DNA of 64,000 nucleotides from Macrostomum hystrix. Taxonomy: Eukaryota; Platyhelminthes; Macrostomidae. The notes beneath the pieces are model-generated. The model did not search any database. It was not told the origin of the DNA and saw only the letters and a program-made list of their open reading frames with translations. Position numbers and translations under genes: made by a program. The stretch lies in NCBI GenBank assembly GCA_950097015.1, contig CATNEN010000003.1, positions 4,511,501-4,575,500 on the forward strand. The letters are read 5' to 3'. This document shows, piece after piece, positions 10,894 through 22,683 of the stretch. Numbering within the stretch: the stretch's first letter is position 1; each line of letters starts with the position of its first letter.

Positions 10894-13800
10894 GCTTCTG
10901 GCCCTAGTCACTCCAATAATGCAAGAGTTGTCTGCTCTAGAAGTGGTACTCAAACCTTTCAAGATGAACCAAAACTATTGACAGGTAAGCTGACTGTTTC
11001 TGATTCTGATATTTATCATAGGCCTATCTAGCTTCATTTAGAGACATGGCTTTTTTAGATTTATTGCAAAGTAAATTGCAGTGCAATAATTTGATAGCAG
11101 GCATAATATTAGTATTAGTTATGATGTAGGCTGAAACCCCAAGTTACAACATATCAAGTGGTTAAAGTGTCAGACTCACAACTTAAAAATCAGGGGTAGG
11201 CCCTATGATTCTTCTCTCCACTGGGAAAATTATGATTTAAATAAGCAAACAAGCAATAGGCTTCAGTTCACCCAGCTGAAAAATGGGTACCAGGGATGTG
11301 TAATCAATAAATTATTATTATTATTATTAGGCCTATTACCATTTTATTATTGTACTTAAATGTTTGGCCTAAATTTAATTAAGCTGTGAAGTCCAAAAAC
11401 AAATATTAAACCTTCAGATGAAACATCGTCAGATATTCATAGTGCTTCGCGCAGTCGAGGCAGTCATTCTCGCCCGACGATTAATCGTGGCGGCAGTCGC
11501 AGTGGCAGTCGCAGCGGCAGAGGCGCTAGAAACTTCTACAGTGGTTGTGGTCACGATCAGTTTAGTTCCAATAGAGGTAGCACCAACTCAGTTAGTGGCG
11601 ATGTCAGACTAGACAATGTCACTGTCCAACCTGACTCAGTTGAAAGCGTTGGTAAGACCAGATTTAATGCACTTGACATCACTCTTATATCTCATATGGG
11701 AAATAGTATATTTGGGTTGAACTGCTGCTTTGCTTATGAAAATACTGATCTTCCATTGTAGCTAGTGATGACCGTGAAAGTGTCGATAGCAATGGAAGTG
11801 ACAGTCGAAGTGGAGGCATTCGAAGTCGTCGAAGCGGCCAATTTTCTGCTCCATTGTCCAGTCGAAGGCCATACAGTCATCGGGGCTCTGCGCATCAACC
11901 ACATCAGGGCCCAACACCGCATCAAGGTCCACCACCGCCTACACGATGGAATCAAGGTCCACCACCACATCAATGGAATCAAGGTCCACCACCGCAACAA
12001 TGGAACCAAGGCCCACCACCGCAACAATGGAACCAAGGCCCACCACCGCAACAATGGAATCAAGGCCCACCACCGCAACAATGGAAGCAAGGCCCACCAC
12101 AGCAACAATGGAAGCAAGGCCCACCACCACAACAATGGAATCAAGGTCCGCCACCTCATCAGGGCCCACCACCACATCAAGGCCCACCTCCATACCAAGG
12201 CCCACCACAGCATGGCACACAGCAGCTGCATAATCTCCAGCAAGAGCAACAGTCTCGTCGTCTTAATAAAAGAAAGCTTGTACAGAAAGAAAGGCAACAT
12301 ACAGTGCCAAATAAGCCAGCAGAGACAGACATTGTTGCTACAATGGACGGCGATATAAGCAAGCCTAGATTTGGTAATTTTACGATTTCTTTTATCTAAA
12401 ATCTATCTTACTTTCGCATCAATGTTTACTTAGATAGGCATAAAAATTTGATTGTAGCCCCGACTTTCGGGCTTCTGACCTATATGTCTAATAGGTCGGT
12501 AGTTTGAATCTCAGATCGTTGATTTTTATGCTTTAAAGTTGTAGGCAATCATTTATATCGAATTTCGGCTAAAACAGCACTATTTGCACTTCGTTACAGG
12601 CTACTACGTGTCCAAGCAGGGTGTTCGCGGATTTGTATCTTACGAAGATGATCCTAATGTCTGCAACGGTGTCAATTTTGGGGTTAGCGCCCAATCATTG
12701 GAACAGCTAGGTATCAAAATTGGCGATCGCATTCAGTATCAGATTCACATCGGTGCGAAAAATGCGGAATCAATTCACAATCTCGCTGTTGCTCCGTACA
12801 GTCCATCATTGCAAAAAATTGTCAGCGCCATCATCAAAGGTGAAGAAGACGGTGAGAATGAAGGTGAAGTTTATTACATAGTCTCGACGCCGGGTGTCGG
12901 TCGGCTAAGATTTCTTTCCAATAAGGCCAGAGTCGGCGCCTGGAAGCCGCAGCGAGGCGATCAAGTTTCGCTTGTTTTGAATTTTCCTCTGGACAGTGAG
13001 GCAGATTTTGATGTTGCGCTTGAGCGCTTAAGCAATAGAAGCTTCAATGAAATTTCGGCCTTCATCGAGTCGCTTAAAAATCGAACTTCAAGCGAGCAAA
13101 TCGATGAGCTACTGGCCAATCCGATTTCTTGGGCCGTAATTGGCCGATCGACTAGTTTGACTCCAGAGCTGCTTATGCCAGTTGTTGCTTTTTTTGTTCG
13201 AGCTAACGAAATTGCTAGCCATTATCTTAAGGCCCATCTTAGCCAAAGCCTTCGTTCACTATTGGATGAAGAGTACTTCAAGACAGACAGCGGTCCGTTT
13301 TTTGAACTCTTCAAGCGTCCACCGGAATTAACAATGCGTCAAGAAAATGCTGTGAAGACGCTTGTTTCATTCTGTGAACTAGTTATTCGTTTGGCTCCAG
13401 ACAGAAGCTATCTAGTTGTTAAGCTGTGCGAGAAACACCTAGTCAATTATCTAGATAGCAAGGCGGCGTTTGATCTTACAAAAACTTTTTGCAAAATGTT
13501 TCTTAAAGTCCCTGTCAAAGAGCTGTCTTGCCACGAACTTCCTATCACTCCAAATCGAGATGAACTGCTCGACACTAACGAGTCGTTGCAAATAATTGCT
13601 GGCTCGTATTTCAGCATGAAATACACTTCTGTGGAGCAGTACTTAGGCGCTAATCTAAGACTTCTTCGTGCCGTCTGCTTTGAGGAAATCAAGTTCGACA
13701 TTAGCGAATTCACTAGGAATCCCATAAGCGGTCAAGCCGTGTCCATCTACAGGAATGTTGAACTCAGAGGGATTAGTACGGACGGACAGAAGGTATCACT

Positions 13801-16800
13801 GCTCCTGCGCTTACAGCAGCTCAACCAAAAGACTTCTGATTGGAAGAATTCGCAGTTTAAATTTGGCAGCACTTTGTGTCTGTCATTTGATGCCTTATTT
13901 AATGAAATTGTTTGGGTAGTCGTTAGCGGTAGGGATTCAGAGTTCCTTCGCAAGTCTGGTCTAATTTTTGTTGAATTATGCAACGAAGTATGCGATACCG
14001 GGCTACTGCGCCGCCTTCAAGCTTTTTCTGGTGACATATGGCTAGCTGAATCTTCGACTTGCTACCAAGTATACGAATCCACGTTTAATTCTTTGCGATC
14101 GCTTTATAATCAGCCAGTTCCGCTTGGGAATGAGCTGCTAGGCTTTGCTCCTGATAATCGCAATTCTATGATTGTTTCCAGCCAACTAGATGTTACAGAG
14201 TCGTTTGATCCATCTCAATTGGAAGCTTTCAATTCCTGCTTGCAACGCAATCTTTCTATCGTTAGCGGACCACCGGCAAGCGGCAAAACGTACTTAGCTG
14301 CTCACTTACTTTGCGTCTTAGCTAATCAGCATGATAAATCATCCAAGCCGGTTCTAATGATCGGTAATCGAACTGAAAGTTTAAAGCAGTGCTTGACAAA
14401 ACTGAAAGATCTTGACAGTTCGCTAAAAGTTCGACTTCTTGAGGACTCCGTTTTTTCTCAGAAGTTAAGCAGTGATGAAGCCGTTTCGGGTCTTATGAAT
14501 GAATTTGATGAAGAAAAAGATTATATAACCTGTGAGCTAAATACGCTACTTGATCTTACAAATCTAGAATTCAACGAACATTTCGTTAACGTCTATTGGT
14601 GCGAAGATGTAAAAAACAAATTTTTGTCTGGATGCCGAGAGGTGCAATCGACTGACCTTGACAATTCATTAGGACCAAAACTTCAGCAGTGGATACCGTC
14701 AAGCGAAAAATTAGAACTCATCATGAGTTTTTGTCTAAAAGTTGAAGCTATGCAAAATAAAATACCACTTCGTGCTCAGAGCAATTCCTCTCTTATTTCT
14801 AGAAATTTCGCAGCAAGCACTTTGATTAATGAGCACTTCAGTGCCCCACCGTCGCAAGTTATGAGACAAAAGTTTCTTAAAGAACCTTCGCTAATACATT
14901 TCGCCCCAACCAGCAGCCTGCGATTTGAAAAGAGGCTACTGAAATTGACATCTATTAAGTGGCGCACTTTGCAGCACGTTGCTAATCCATGGGACATTGA
15001 ATCAGATGAGGACAGGTACTTTTACATGCAGGGCTGCATGCTCGACTATATCGAGCAACGATGGGCAAAAGCGGCGCCCCTTAACGTGAAGCTTGTTGAA
15101 CTTCTTCGATGTAAGAAGTCACAGTTGCGAGAAATTTTGGACAAGGAAGTCGAAGCTGTAAGCAAAGCAGATGTTATTGCCATGACGATTACTAGTGCAT
15201 CTGGTAAGTATGAGCTTCTAAGAAAGGTACGTCCTTGCGCTATAATTTTTGAAGAGGCATTGGATATCTTCGAGCCTATTCTTCTTGGATGTCTTGGAAA
15301 CTGGACCAAGAAGCTCGTTCTTATCGGAGACCTAAGCCAAGTTAGTCCAACAGCCGGTGACACTAGTGCTTCTTTGCTTTCTCGGACGAGTTTTTCGATG
15401 ATGGAGCGCTTAGTGAATCACGGATTGCCCGTAACGCATTTGCAATACCAAAACCGAATGCATCCAGATATCTCAAAGTATTTAGTGCCTAGCATCACAG
15501 ACAATCTCAGCATTGTGTCTTCGTTAACAAGGCCAGCTTTTTTGTCGAAAGCAGTGATATTTTGGGACCTACAGCGCTCTGTAGATTTTCAAAGCTCGGG
15601 AACTGGCAGCAAAAGTGCTTTCCAATCTACCAGCGTTGTTGCGGAACTAGCCCTTGCGTTTCTGAAGCTTGGCTGTAAATCTAGTGAACTTACGATTTTG
15701 ACTATCAGCAGTGGTCAGAGTAATAAAATTCGCGAAAGCGTTCAAAGTACCACCAAATTTCTTACTGACCAGGGCGTTTCAGAAGTTAAGCGAAAATACG
15801 GCGAAGATTTTTCTAACTCCTTTATTGAAGTGTGCACCATCGAAGAATATCAAGCTCGAGAGAATGACATCGTCATTGTACTTTTGCTAAACAAAAAGAA
15901 CGGTAAAGCTCCTGTGCCGCCTCTTCGCGTTTGTCAGTCCCGATCACGATGTGCATTAATATTTGTCGGAGATGCCCAATCACTGAGTGAGTTCGCCGAA
16001 TGGAAGTCATTCATTCAGGCTCTTGACAAGGATAACGCCCTAGTCTGTGAATTTCCAGTGGTCTGCAGCAGGCACAATACTAGCGCTAATTGGCGGTCCG
16101 TTTCTGATCATGGAATGTTGACTAGCTTCTGCTACGAAGATTGTCATCAATTAATGCCTTGTGGTGTGCACCGATGCACTAAAAAATGTCATCCCAGGCA
16201 TGACCACGTTCAGTGCAATGAAAGTAGACATTTAACTTTGCCATGTGGCCACACTAAATTAGTTTCCTGTTCGATGTCTACTTCGACTGGAAACAAAGCG
16301 TGCGAACATCCGTGCGAACTTCTTCTACCCTGCGGTCACAAATGTCGAAGACTATGTGGACAGCCATGCGGAACAGATGCATGTACCGAAAAGCAAAGCA
16401 TCACATTGCCATGCGGGCACATCGTGTCTAAGGCTTGCAACGAGCCAACACCGCTGTGTTCGATGACGATTGATCTGAAAATGTACTGTGGGCACTCAAA
16501 AAGGATCCTCTGTATCGCAAACCGCGCCACCACAACTGGAGCACTGAAGTGCATGGAGCCTTGTGGAAAAACGTTGTCATGTAATCACCAATGTGGCCTT
16601 TTATGTCATGAGGTATGTAACTCTTCTCCATGCCCACTAAATGTATCAAAAGAGTGTTCATCATGTGGTCAGAGCTTTACTTCAAAATGCGGTGATAATA
16701 AAACGCAATGCGATCGCTTAATTAAGATTACAATGCCGGATTGCGGTCACCAGCGACTTGTTAAGTGCTCTTTGCAGCACCAGGAAATTCTTAAGCAGTG

Positions 16801-17668
16801 TGACCTGCCGTGTGGAAAGCGCCTGCCATGCAGCCATAGTTGTAGTTTTTCTTGTGGAGTAATTCCGTGCCCTCCTTGTGAGACCTTGTCCAAACGGGAT
16901 GAATGCGATCACGTCGCTCACTGTTGGGAGCTACAAAGCGACTGCACAGAAAGTGTCGCACAAAAATTTAAGTGCGGTCATCTGGAAAGCATGACATGTG
17001 GTGCTGCCTCCAGAAGAGTCGATGATCAGTTCTGTTCGATTTGTTGGCCATTGGCCATCAGAGATCGGAAAGCACGAACTGCCAGTGCGTCACAGTCTTC
17101 CACCATTAAACGCACTCGATTGTCTGAAAGCAATGAAGAAACATCAGTCGAATACTTTAAAATTCACGATAGAGTTATGCGCTACATCAAAAGTGAGCAT
17201 GGAATCGCCGTTCAGATACAGAGCATCGACCGAATCGAAAATCCTGTTCTGGATAAGCGAATGTTTGACATTAGCGACCAGTTAGTAAAAAAAGATTGCC
17301 TTCCTGAGCTATTTTTCCATGGTACAAAAACTGATGTCGCAGAGGCCATTATTCGCGAAGGTTTTCGAGTCGGCTCAAGTGGAATGTACGGTGCCGGGAT
17401 CTACTTTGCGACAGACACTACTAAGAGTGCACAATACTGCAGAGAATCTGGAGTAAAGTCGCTATTGCTATGCGAAGTTTTGCTTGGAAAGTCGATGGTG
17501 TGCGAATCGCCGCAAAATCACCTAAACCTAGATAGCGTTCGAAAATCAGGCTACGATTCCGTTTTTGCCAAGAGAGGTACTAAGACTACGCGTGGAGTGA
17601 TGAATGATGAGTACATCGTTTACAGGCCGGAGCAAGCTGCGCCTAGGTATCTAATTCGGTTTACATAA
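10894..17668 (+). CDS. ZNFX1-type helicase with NFX1 zinc fingers fused to a PARP catalytic domain
   Basis: Coding exons are inferred at 10894-10984, 11418-11651, 11762-12373 and 12600-17668. All junctions are GT-AG and the frame is continuous, giving 2,001 residues. An in-frame ATG at 10876 could be the start if the TTTCAG at 10888-10893 is not used as an acceptor. Domains by residue: RG/SR-rich and WNQGPPPQ-repeat N-terminus (1-290); two cold-shock-like segments (about 313-380 and 395-457); UPF1-family SF1 helicase with Walker A SGPPASGKT (about 866-874), motif II EEAL (about 1196), GDLSQVSP (about 1221), QYQNRMHP (about 1260) and a SRSR motif VI; NFX1-type Cys/His fingers (about 1486-1796); PARP catalytic domain (about 1832-2001) with FHGT, GAGIYFA and NDEYIVY giving H1886, Y1914 and E1983. 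ZNFX1 proteins act in RNA surveillance, antiviral response and small-RNA inheritance. The PARP end suggests ADP-ribosylation of proteins or RNA, which is inference. AATAAA lies at about 17862. Confidence 0.88.
11150..11333 (+). mobile_element. tRNA-derived SINE, family A, with (ATT)n tail
   Basis: The tRNA-like head AAGTGGTTAAAGTGTCAGAC is followed by a degenerate B-box region, the family-A landmarks CACCCAGCTGAAAAATGGGTACC and a terminal (ATT)n run at about 11311-11333. The copy is shorter than the 48.7 kb copy. It lies in the intron between the first two visible exons of the ZNFX1-PARP gene. Confidence 0.6.
11940..12200 (+). repeat. 27-bp coding tandem repeat (WNQGPPPQQ)
   Basis: About eight in-frame 27-bp units encode the nonapeptide QWNQGPPPQ with variants (K for N, H for Q), followed by shorter HQGPPP units. 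It lies wholly inside the third exon of the ZNFX1-PARP gene. Aromatic plus proline/glutamine repeats of this sort are typical of condensate-forming low-complexity regions, which is inference. Confidence 0.85.
12374..12599 (+). other. Intron of the ZNFX1-PARP gene with a degenerate tRNA-like segment
   Basis: The donor GTAATT at 12374 and acceptor TTACAG at 12594-12599 join phase 1 to phase 2 so that ...PRF-G-YYVSKQ reads through. Bases 12455-12530 resemble a decayed tRNA-type head with a B-box-like GGTAGTTTGAATCTC, perhaps a SINE remnant. Confidence 0.55.
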
Positions 17669-18344
17669 AATGTAAAAATGGACTCGTTGCGAGGTTAAGT
17701 TGTATGCTTTTCTATTCACTCAAATGCTGACTGCAAACGCGTTCTGATATTTAATAGTTTTATGGCTCGAAAAAATTAATCACCACCTTTGTTCTATAGC
17801 CTAACCAAGCACTTGCAGCCTGCTAATCTTGTACTAAGGTAGGTAGGTAGGTTGTAGGAATAATAAAGTATTCCTAAATTTGTGCTTACGCACCTATATC
17901 ACACTTTTGTAACGTCTTTTCCCCTTAAGGTTTGCTTTCACTGCTATTAAATAAGCCATAAAGAAACTTGAAAACTGTGAAGAAGCATCTGTCCAATACT
18001 TAGGAATTCATGATTGAGTTATGCGCTACAAGAAAATAGCGTACAAAAACATTGCATAAAATTTCGCCGAAAGCAAGTCATTTCATGGCAGTGCAATTAG
18101 ACTTTATGCTCACTAAACATTTTGGCGATATTCATAAGCAAGCGCATGTTTCATTCAAACAAATATTCATTTAAAACCTGTCAGAATGCTATATACTAGT
18201 AATTCTACTGAGTAGAGAAGTGGCGGATTGTTTTTTATATTGGAAAGTACTGTCTTTAACTTTTCATTAACTATAAAATCATAGGTGTTATGTTTATTCT
18301 TAATAAACAAGAACTTATGTTGATGTTGATTAAACTTACCGCTT
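17669..18344. other. 3' UTR of the ZNFX1-PARP gene and spacer
   Basis: A candidate AATAAA lies at 17862-17867. Bases near 17985-18065 weakly echo the coding sequence of the preceding gene (GAATTCATGATTGAGTTATG beside ATTCACGATAGAGTTATG at 17161), as if a fragment had been duplicated and decayed. Confidence 0.4.
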
Positions 18345-18465
18345 GCTGCTTACAAGTATAGGTGTTTTGCGAAAGGACAAATATAGTTTCACCGGAGTCG
18401 GAAATCGAACACCGACCGTCCACTTGTGCGTCCAGCGCTCCAAACAGTAGACTAGAGAACTATAG
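18345..18465 (-). mobile_element. tRNA-derived SINE, family A, 5' part
   Basis: On the minus strand a tRNA-like head (TAGTCTACTGTTTGGAGCGC ... GGTGTTCGATTTCC) is followed by TGTCCTTTCGCAAAACACC, the family-A conserved block in diverged form. The rest of the body is missing. Confidence 0.5.
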
Positions 18466-19224
18466 TTAAAGTGAATCAGTACGTAATCAGGCTAATTAAT
18501 ATTTCGTTAGTGCGAATTTTTATGCGCATGTTCATTTTCCGGTGTTCGGTGATGGCTTCGTATTTAGAAACTATTCAATTTTGCCGCATCGTACGTTATA
18601 TCGCTTTTGGATATAGTTTTTTTATTTTCTAGTTGAAAGAAAAATAAATCGCTAAAAATAACATAAAGACTTGTCGCTATTTCTTTTTTCCCGTCGTATT
18701 CCATTAAAAAAACTGGTTTTCCTACAACTGCTTTTAACAATAGTTTATTTTCTTAGTTTATTAAATTAACCCGTGTTTGGAGATCGACAATGAAAAATCG
18801 TCGGGAGCAACTGCTGGACGCTGGTTTATTTGGCCATAAATCTGTAGGTAATAAGTTCTCCGAATTTAAAACTGTTGTTATGCGTACTGTACATGCCGCT
18901 AGTTTTACGAAACGTGGAACAGACAAGAATAATACAGCAATACTGGAGCATACGCTCGTACCCCTATGTGGTAATGTAATTGTATAAGATAACCATATTG
19001 TATATTGTAATAAAGGCGGGGAATACAAAATAGCTTCTGGCAGGTATCTGCTTGCTAAAATTTGATTGTCGAGCTTTACATGCCGAACCTATTGCTTTGC
19101 CGAAGTTAGCTTGCAGGAATTTTGCCGACGAAGTCTGCTTTTAATAGGTTTGCTTCCAATTGCAGAATTTTACGTTGCTTCTGATTTCAGCAGGATTGAT
19201 CAGATATAATTATAGTTCTTCTCA
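18466..19224. other. No gene recognised
   Basis: AT-rich DNA. The short frames at 18753-19028 and 18790-18987 overlap on opposite strands and show no protein-like features. Confidence 0.35.
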
Positions 19225-19950
19225 TATTAGGCATAGCTCTCAGGGCTCACAGGGAATGAGATGGCGGACCAGCTTGCAAAGGCTGGCGCAGCCAGCTCCC
19301 TGTTGGGCCCGGAGGCCCCGATCCCCGTTTCTGTGGTCAACTCCAACATCAACCGCTGGATGGAGACCCAACACCGGAGGAGGTGGTCTTGCACCCTGAA
19401 CTGTCGCCAGTGTCCAGGGCTGCGGTGCCAACCCCCTCTAGTAACCTGCGTAAAGCCTTACTTACTAAATCGCAGAGACCTGAGAGCAGTCACCATGGCC
19501 CTCTCGGGACATGGCCGCTTCACCAGACACCGCTACCTCCAAGGCCACGTGCCGGAGGAAACGTGTCCCTTCTGCTGCTCCGGACGCGAAAACGCCGAGC
19601 ATTTCATCTGCCACTGCCCGGCCTTCACCCGGGCAAGGCTAAAACATCTCGGGCCGGCGCCGACCCTAGTCGTAGCCTGCTCGCCCGAGAACATTCCACA
19701 GCTCGCCCACTTCCTTCGGGACACCGGCCGAGCTGATTTCTTCCCAGCCTATATGGCGAGGGGGATCGCGCGGCGGAACCGACCGACGGACCACCCTGAG
19801 CGGCACCGCCTCGCTGGAGGCCGTCCGGCTGCCAGGGGTTAGCGATATGGGCGGCACCGGCCGCCTCCTCGCTGCGTCCTTCAAAGACTTGGCTGCAAAA
19901 CTCTCACATAACACTAAAAAAGTATCGCCATAAAAATGGCAAGCTTAAAA
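19225..19950 (+). mobile_element. 5'-truncated non-LTR retrotransposon with RNase H end and CCHC motif
   Basis: The frame from 19261 (193 codons; homology begins about 19225) starts inside an RNase H domain (GLTGNEMADQLAKAG, the usual GNE-AD-LAK motif). It continues through RRDLRAVTMALSGHGRFTRHRY to a terminal zinc-knuckle-like motif (EETCPFCCSGRENAEHFICHCP). This arrangement, with RNase H followed by a Cys/His motif at the very end of ORF2, is known from I-superclade LINEs. The sequence is GC-richer than its surroundings. The 5' end is lost, as in most LINE insertions. A related, more decayed copy lies on the minus strand at 44016-44812. Confidence 0.75.
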
Positions 19951-19984
19951 GAGACTTCTGTGCACACTAAGAGTGGTGGGAGAG

Positions 19985-20080
19985 GACTGCGTGTGGCTAT
20001 GGCTGACTGACGAAGGCAAACAAGCTAGAAACCGATCTCGGTCTGCCAGCCGAGGTTCGTTCCCCACTTTTAGTGTGTCA
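19985..20080 (+). mobile_element. tRNA-like segment downstream of the LINE
   Basis: The segment contains a B-box-like GAGGTTCGTTCCCCAC preceded by paired GATCTCGGTCTGCCAGCCGAG and a weak A-box region. It reads like the head of a SINE, or a tRNA-like 3' end belonging to the adjoining LINE. It is not a functional tRNA by eye. Confidence 0.35.
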
Positions 20081-22041
20081 CACAAACTACGAGCTATATA
20101 CAATACGCGAATTCCTGTCTAGATCAAAAATGAATTGTTATATAGGCATTTTAAACAAATGAAGTTTGGATCTAGTACGAGCTCGTAGTTCACTTGAACT
20201 GGAACTTCTAGGATATGTTAATCTCGTAATCATTTATTCGTAATTATTTATGGCATTTTAATTAGAAAGTAGAGCTGGATGTAAAATGACCGGAGTTAGA
20301 TTTTTACCAGTACAGAGCGTAGTGAGACAGGAGGGAGTTGGATGCGCTTTGACAGATAAAAAAGAATAATGCGTGGAGAACAAAAGAAAGGAGAAAGGTG
20401 GGAGCGAGTTAAAAAAACGAAGAATTACAAATTAGAAAATTGGAGGGAAGTGAGTAAAATCGACAGGTGAAAAACCCTAAAAATTGTCTGTGAGCAGAGA
20501 CGTGATTTTTGTTTAAGTTTACAAGATAACAGATGAGTCATCGGGAAGAGGTACGGAAATATGAGGTATATATTATGGGGATAGTTAATTTAAATTAGCT
20601 TAACTAAAAAGAGTTGATGGCCCCCTGAAAGTCACTGACTAACTCACAGCAACATCACAGGCAAACGTCTGCAAGCAAAGTTTGGCAAGCAGACTTCAGC
20701 GGCGAATTTATCGCAAGCAAATTTTATAATAGACTGTTTGTGGTTTATCGATCTGATTCCGCATCAAGATCGTAACAGTCACAAAGTACGCTTGAGAAGA
20801 GAAGCGAAATATTTTTTTATAAAACGAAAAAGTATCATAATAAAAGCGCCGTATAAATGGCTACATTAATCACAGCAATTTTGCTTGACTTCAATGTTTT
20901 TTGTTAATATTTTGCTAAAATTTGACTTTAGCCAAAAGTACAGCACGTGCACTCACGTGCATGTATTTTTTAAAGTTAAATTTTATGAAAAGTCGTACCA
21001 TAAAGCTCCTACAATACTGAGTTTTCTTTTTTCAGTCCAGCCTTTTTATTTTCATTAGCTTTATCTCCATAAGTCTCTCGACTATGTATTTGTCTATAAA
21101 TTTATATATGTTCGGGTCAATTTAGGCCCTTACAGCCCTATTTTATAATAATAGCTGGCTAACCTAATTTAATATAAATGGATTATTTAATCCTTAACAT
21201 TGTTTTATGTACACATTGCCTTTGCTATAGCATTTCGAAAGCTAAATAAGTTACTACCACTAGCTACTGGCTACTAATAGTGCCTTGTATGCATACCAAT
21301 AATTTGCTAGAATCAACACATTTTTATAGCTAGCTAGTGAGTGTGCATTGAGATATGCATAGGCTATATAAGCATAGATCATATTGTGACAATTAGGTAA
21401 CAATCATCTGGCTCTAGTTTTTCATGTTTAATTATTTACAAAAACATTACAACTTTCTTAACATTTACATTTTTAACAAGTAAATAATGAAACTTGCCTG
21501 AGAGTTAAACTGACAGTTTGTGGCTATGAGTTAATAAAATATGACAAATACTTACACTAACTAGAGTTCTTGAATGGTGTGGCAGTGTTGTATGTCAAAG
21601 GCAAAGTAGTGGTGGATACTAGACATGGCAGAGTATGTCGACTTCAATATCTATGACAAAAATCATGATATAGATCATACATGCGCAACCTCCAAAATCT
21701 TAGTCAGCCGTGCGACTTAGTTTTTGCTCTCATTTGCAACTTAGTTCGTTTCATTGCTCTATTTACAACTTAGTTTGCTCTCATTTGCTCTCTTTTTCTC
21801 TCCCCTTTTTCCTTTTCTTCACGCCTCCCTTTTTTGTCCCTTGGTCCCCTCTTTGATTTTTTTTGTGCTTGGTCAATTGGTTTTTGCAACTGTTGCAATT
21901 TGAATCGTAGCTAGAACAATGCCATATGCCAGCCATAGTCTAGATAATTTAGTTAACATGGGAAATTTCTGGCATAAAATTTTAATACCAAAATGTAATT
22001 GGCATAGTTGGCATAAAGTGTCAAAACAAAAAACTAGTGTA
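20081..22041. other. AT-rich non-coding DNA
   Basis: No exons, RNA genes or clear repeats were recognised in these two kilobases; stop codons are dense in all frames. Confidence 0.4.
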
Positions 22042-22683
22042 GGGTAATGTATCATCAACTGAACAAGAATATTCATTTTTTTAACTTCAAACCTAAGCTA
22101 CAGATTTTCTATTTAAGATATCATGATAAATCAAAAGCCAAGTTATAGAAAACTGTTTCATCTTTCTAAATAGTATCTGCTTTTGCTATTTTGTCAAATA
22201 GAAAAAAGTTATTCATGTTTTTCATCTAAAACCAAACGATGATTTTCATGTATCTTTAAACCAAACAGAGAATTTGATGTTTGGTTTTAAAATTTGAGTG
22301 AGTGGTTTAATCTTATTTTAAGGAGTGATCTATCATGAATTATATCATTTGAAAGCATTTTTCCTGCTCTATAAATAACTACATTTATGGTAATTTAATT
22401 GGAAAGCAACCACATACAATCTTAGTCTAAAGTACATGCTGAAAAAATGCTGTCAAAAAGTGTGCTTTTGTGATAAAAATTTCTACTGAAACATCCATAT
22501 CTTACTTTCCTTTTAATGCTTCATTGCATGTCATGCCTTAGCTTGTAAATAATTTCATTGACATTCAAAATAGTTATTCTGTGAAATACAATAGCTTGTT
22601 TCTGTCTTGCACAAGACCAAGGAAGGAGTCAAATTTCTTGTTTGGTTTTGAAGATACACTGTTTAGTTGATGATACATTACCC
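22042..22683. mobile_element. Non-autonomous Tc1/mariner-type MITE
   Basis: A 642-bp segment is bounded by perfect 19-bp inverted repeats, GGGTAATGTATCATCAACT at 22042-22060 and its complement at 22665-22683. Each end is flanked directly by TA (22040-22041 and 22684-22685). TA target duplications are the hallmark of the Tc1/mariner superfamily. The interior is AT-rich, non-coding, and repeats AAACCAAAC-type motifs on both arms. Confidence 0.8.

Noticed and set aside
11734-12300. Minus-strand and second plus-strand frames over the WNQGPPPQ repeat
   Set aside because: Shadows of the spliced exon, whose phases match its neighbours.
19985-20080. A functional tRNA gene
   Set aside because: Arms cannot be paired convincingly by eye; more likely a SINE or LINE tail.
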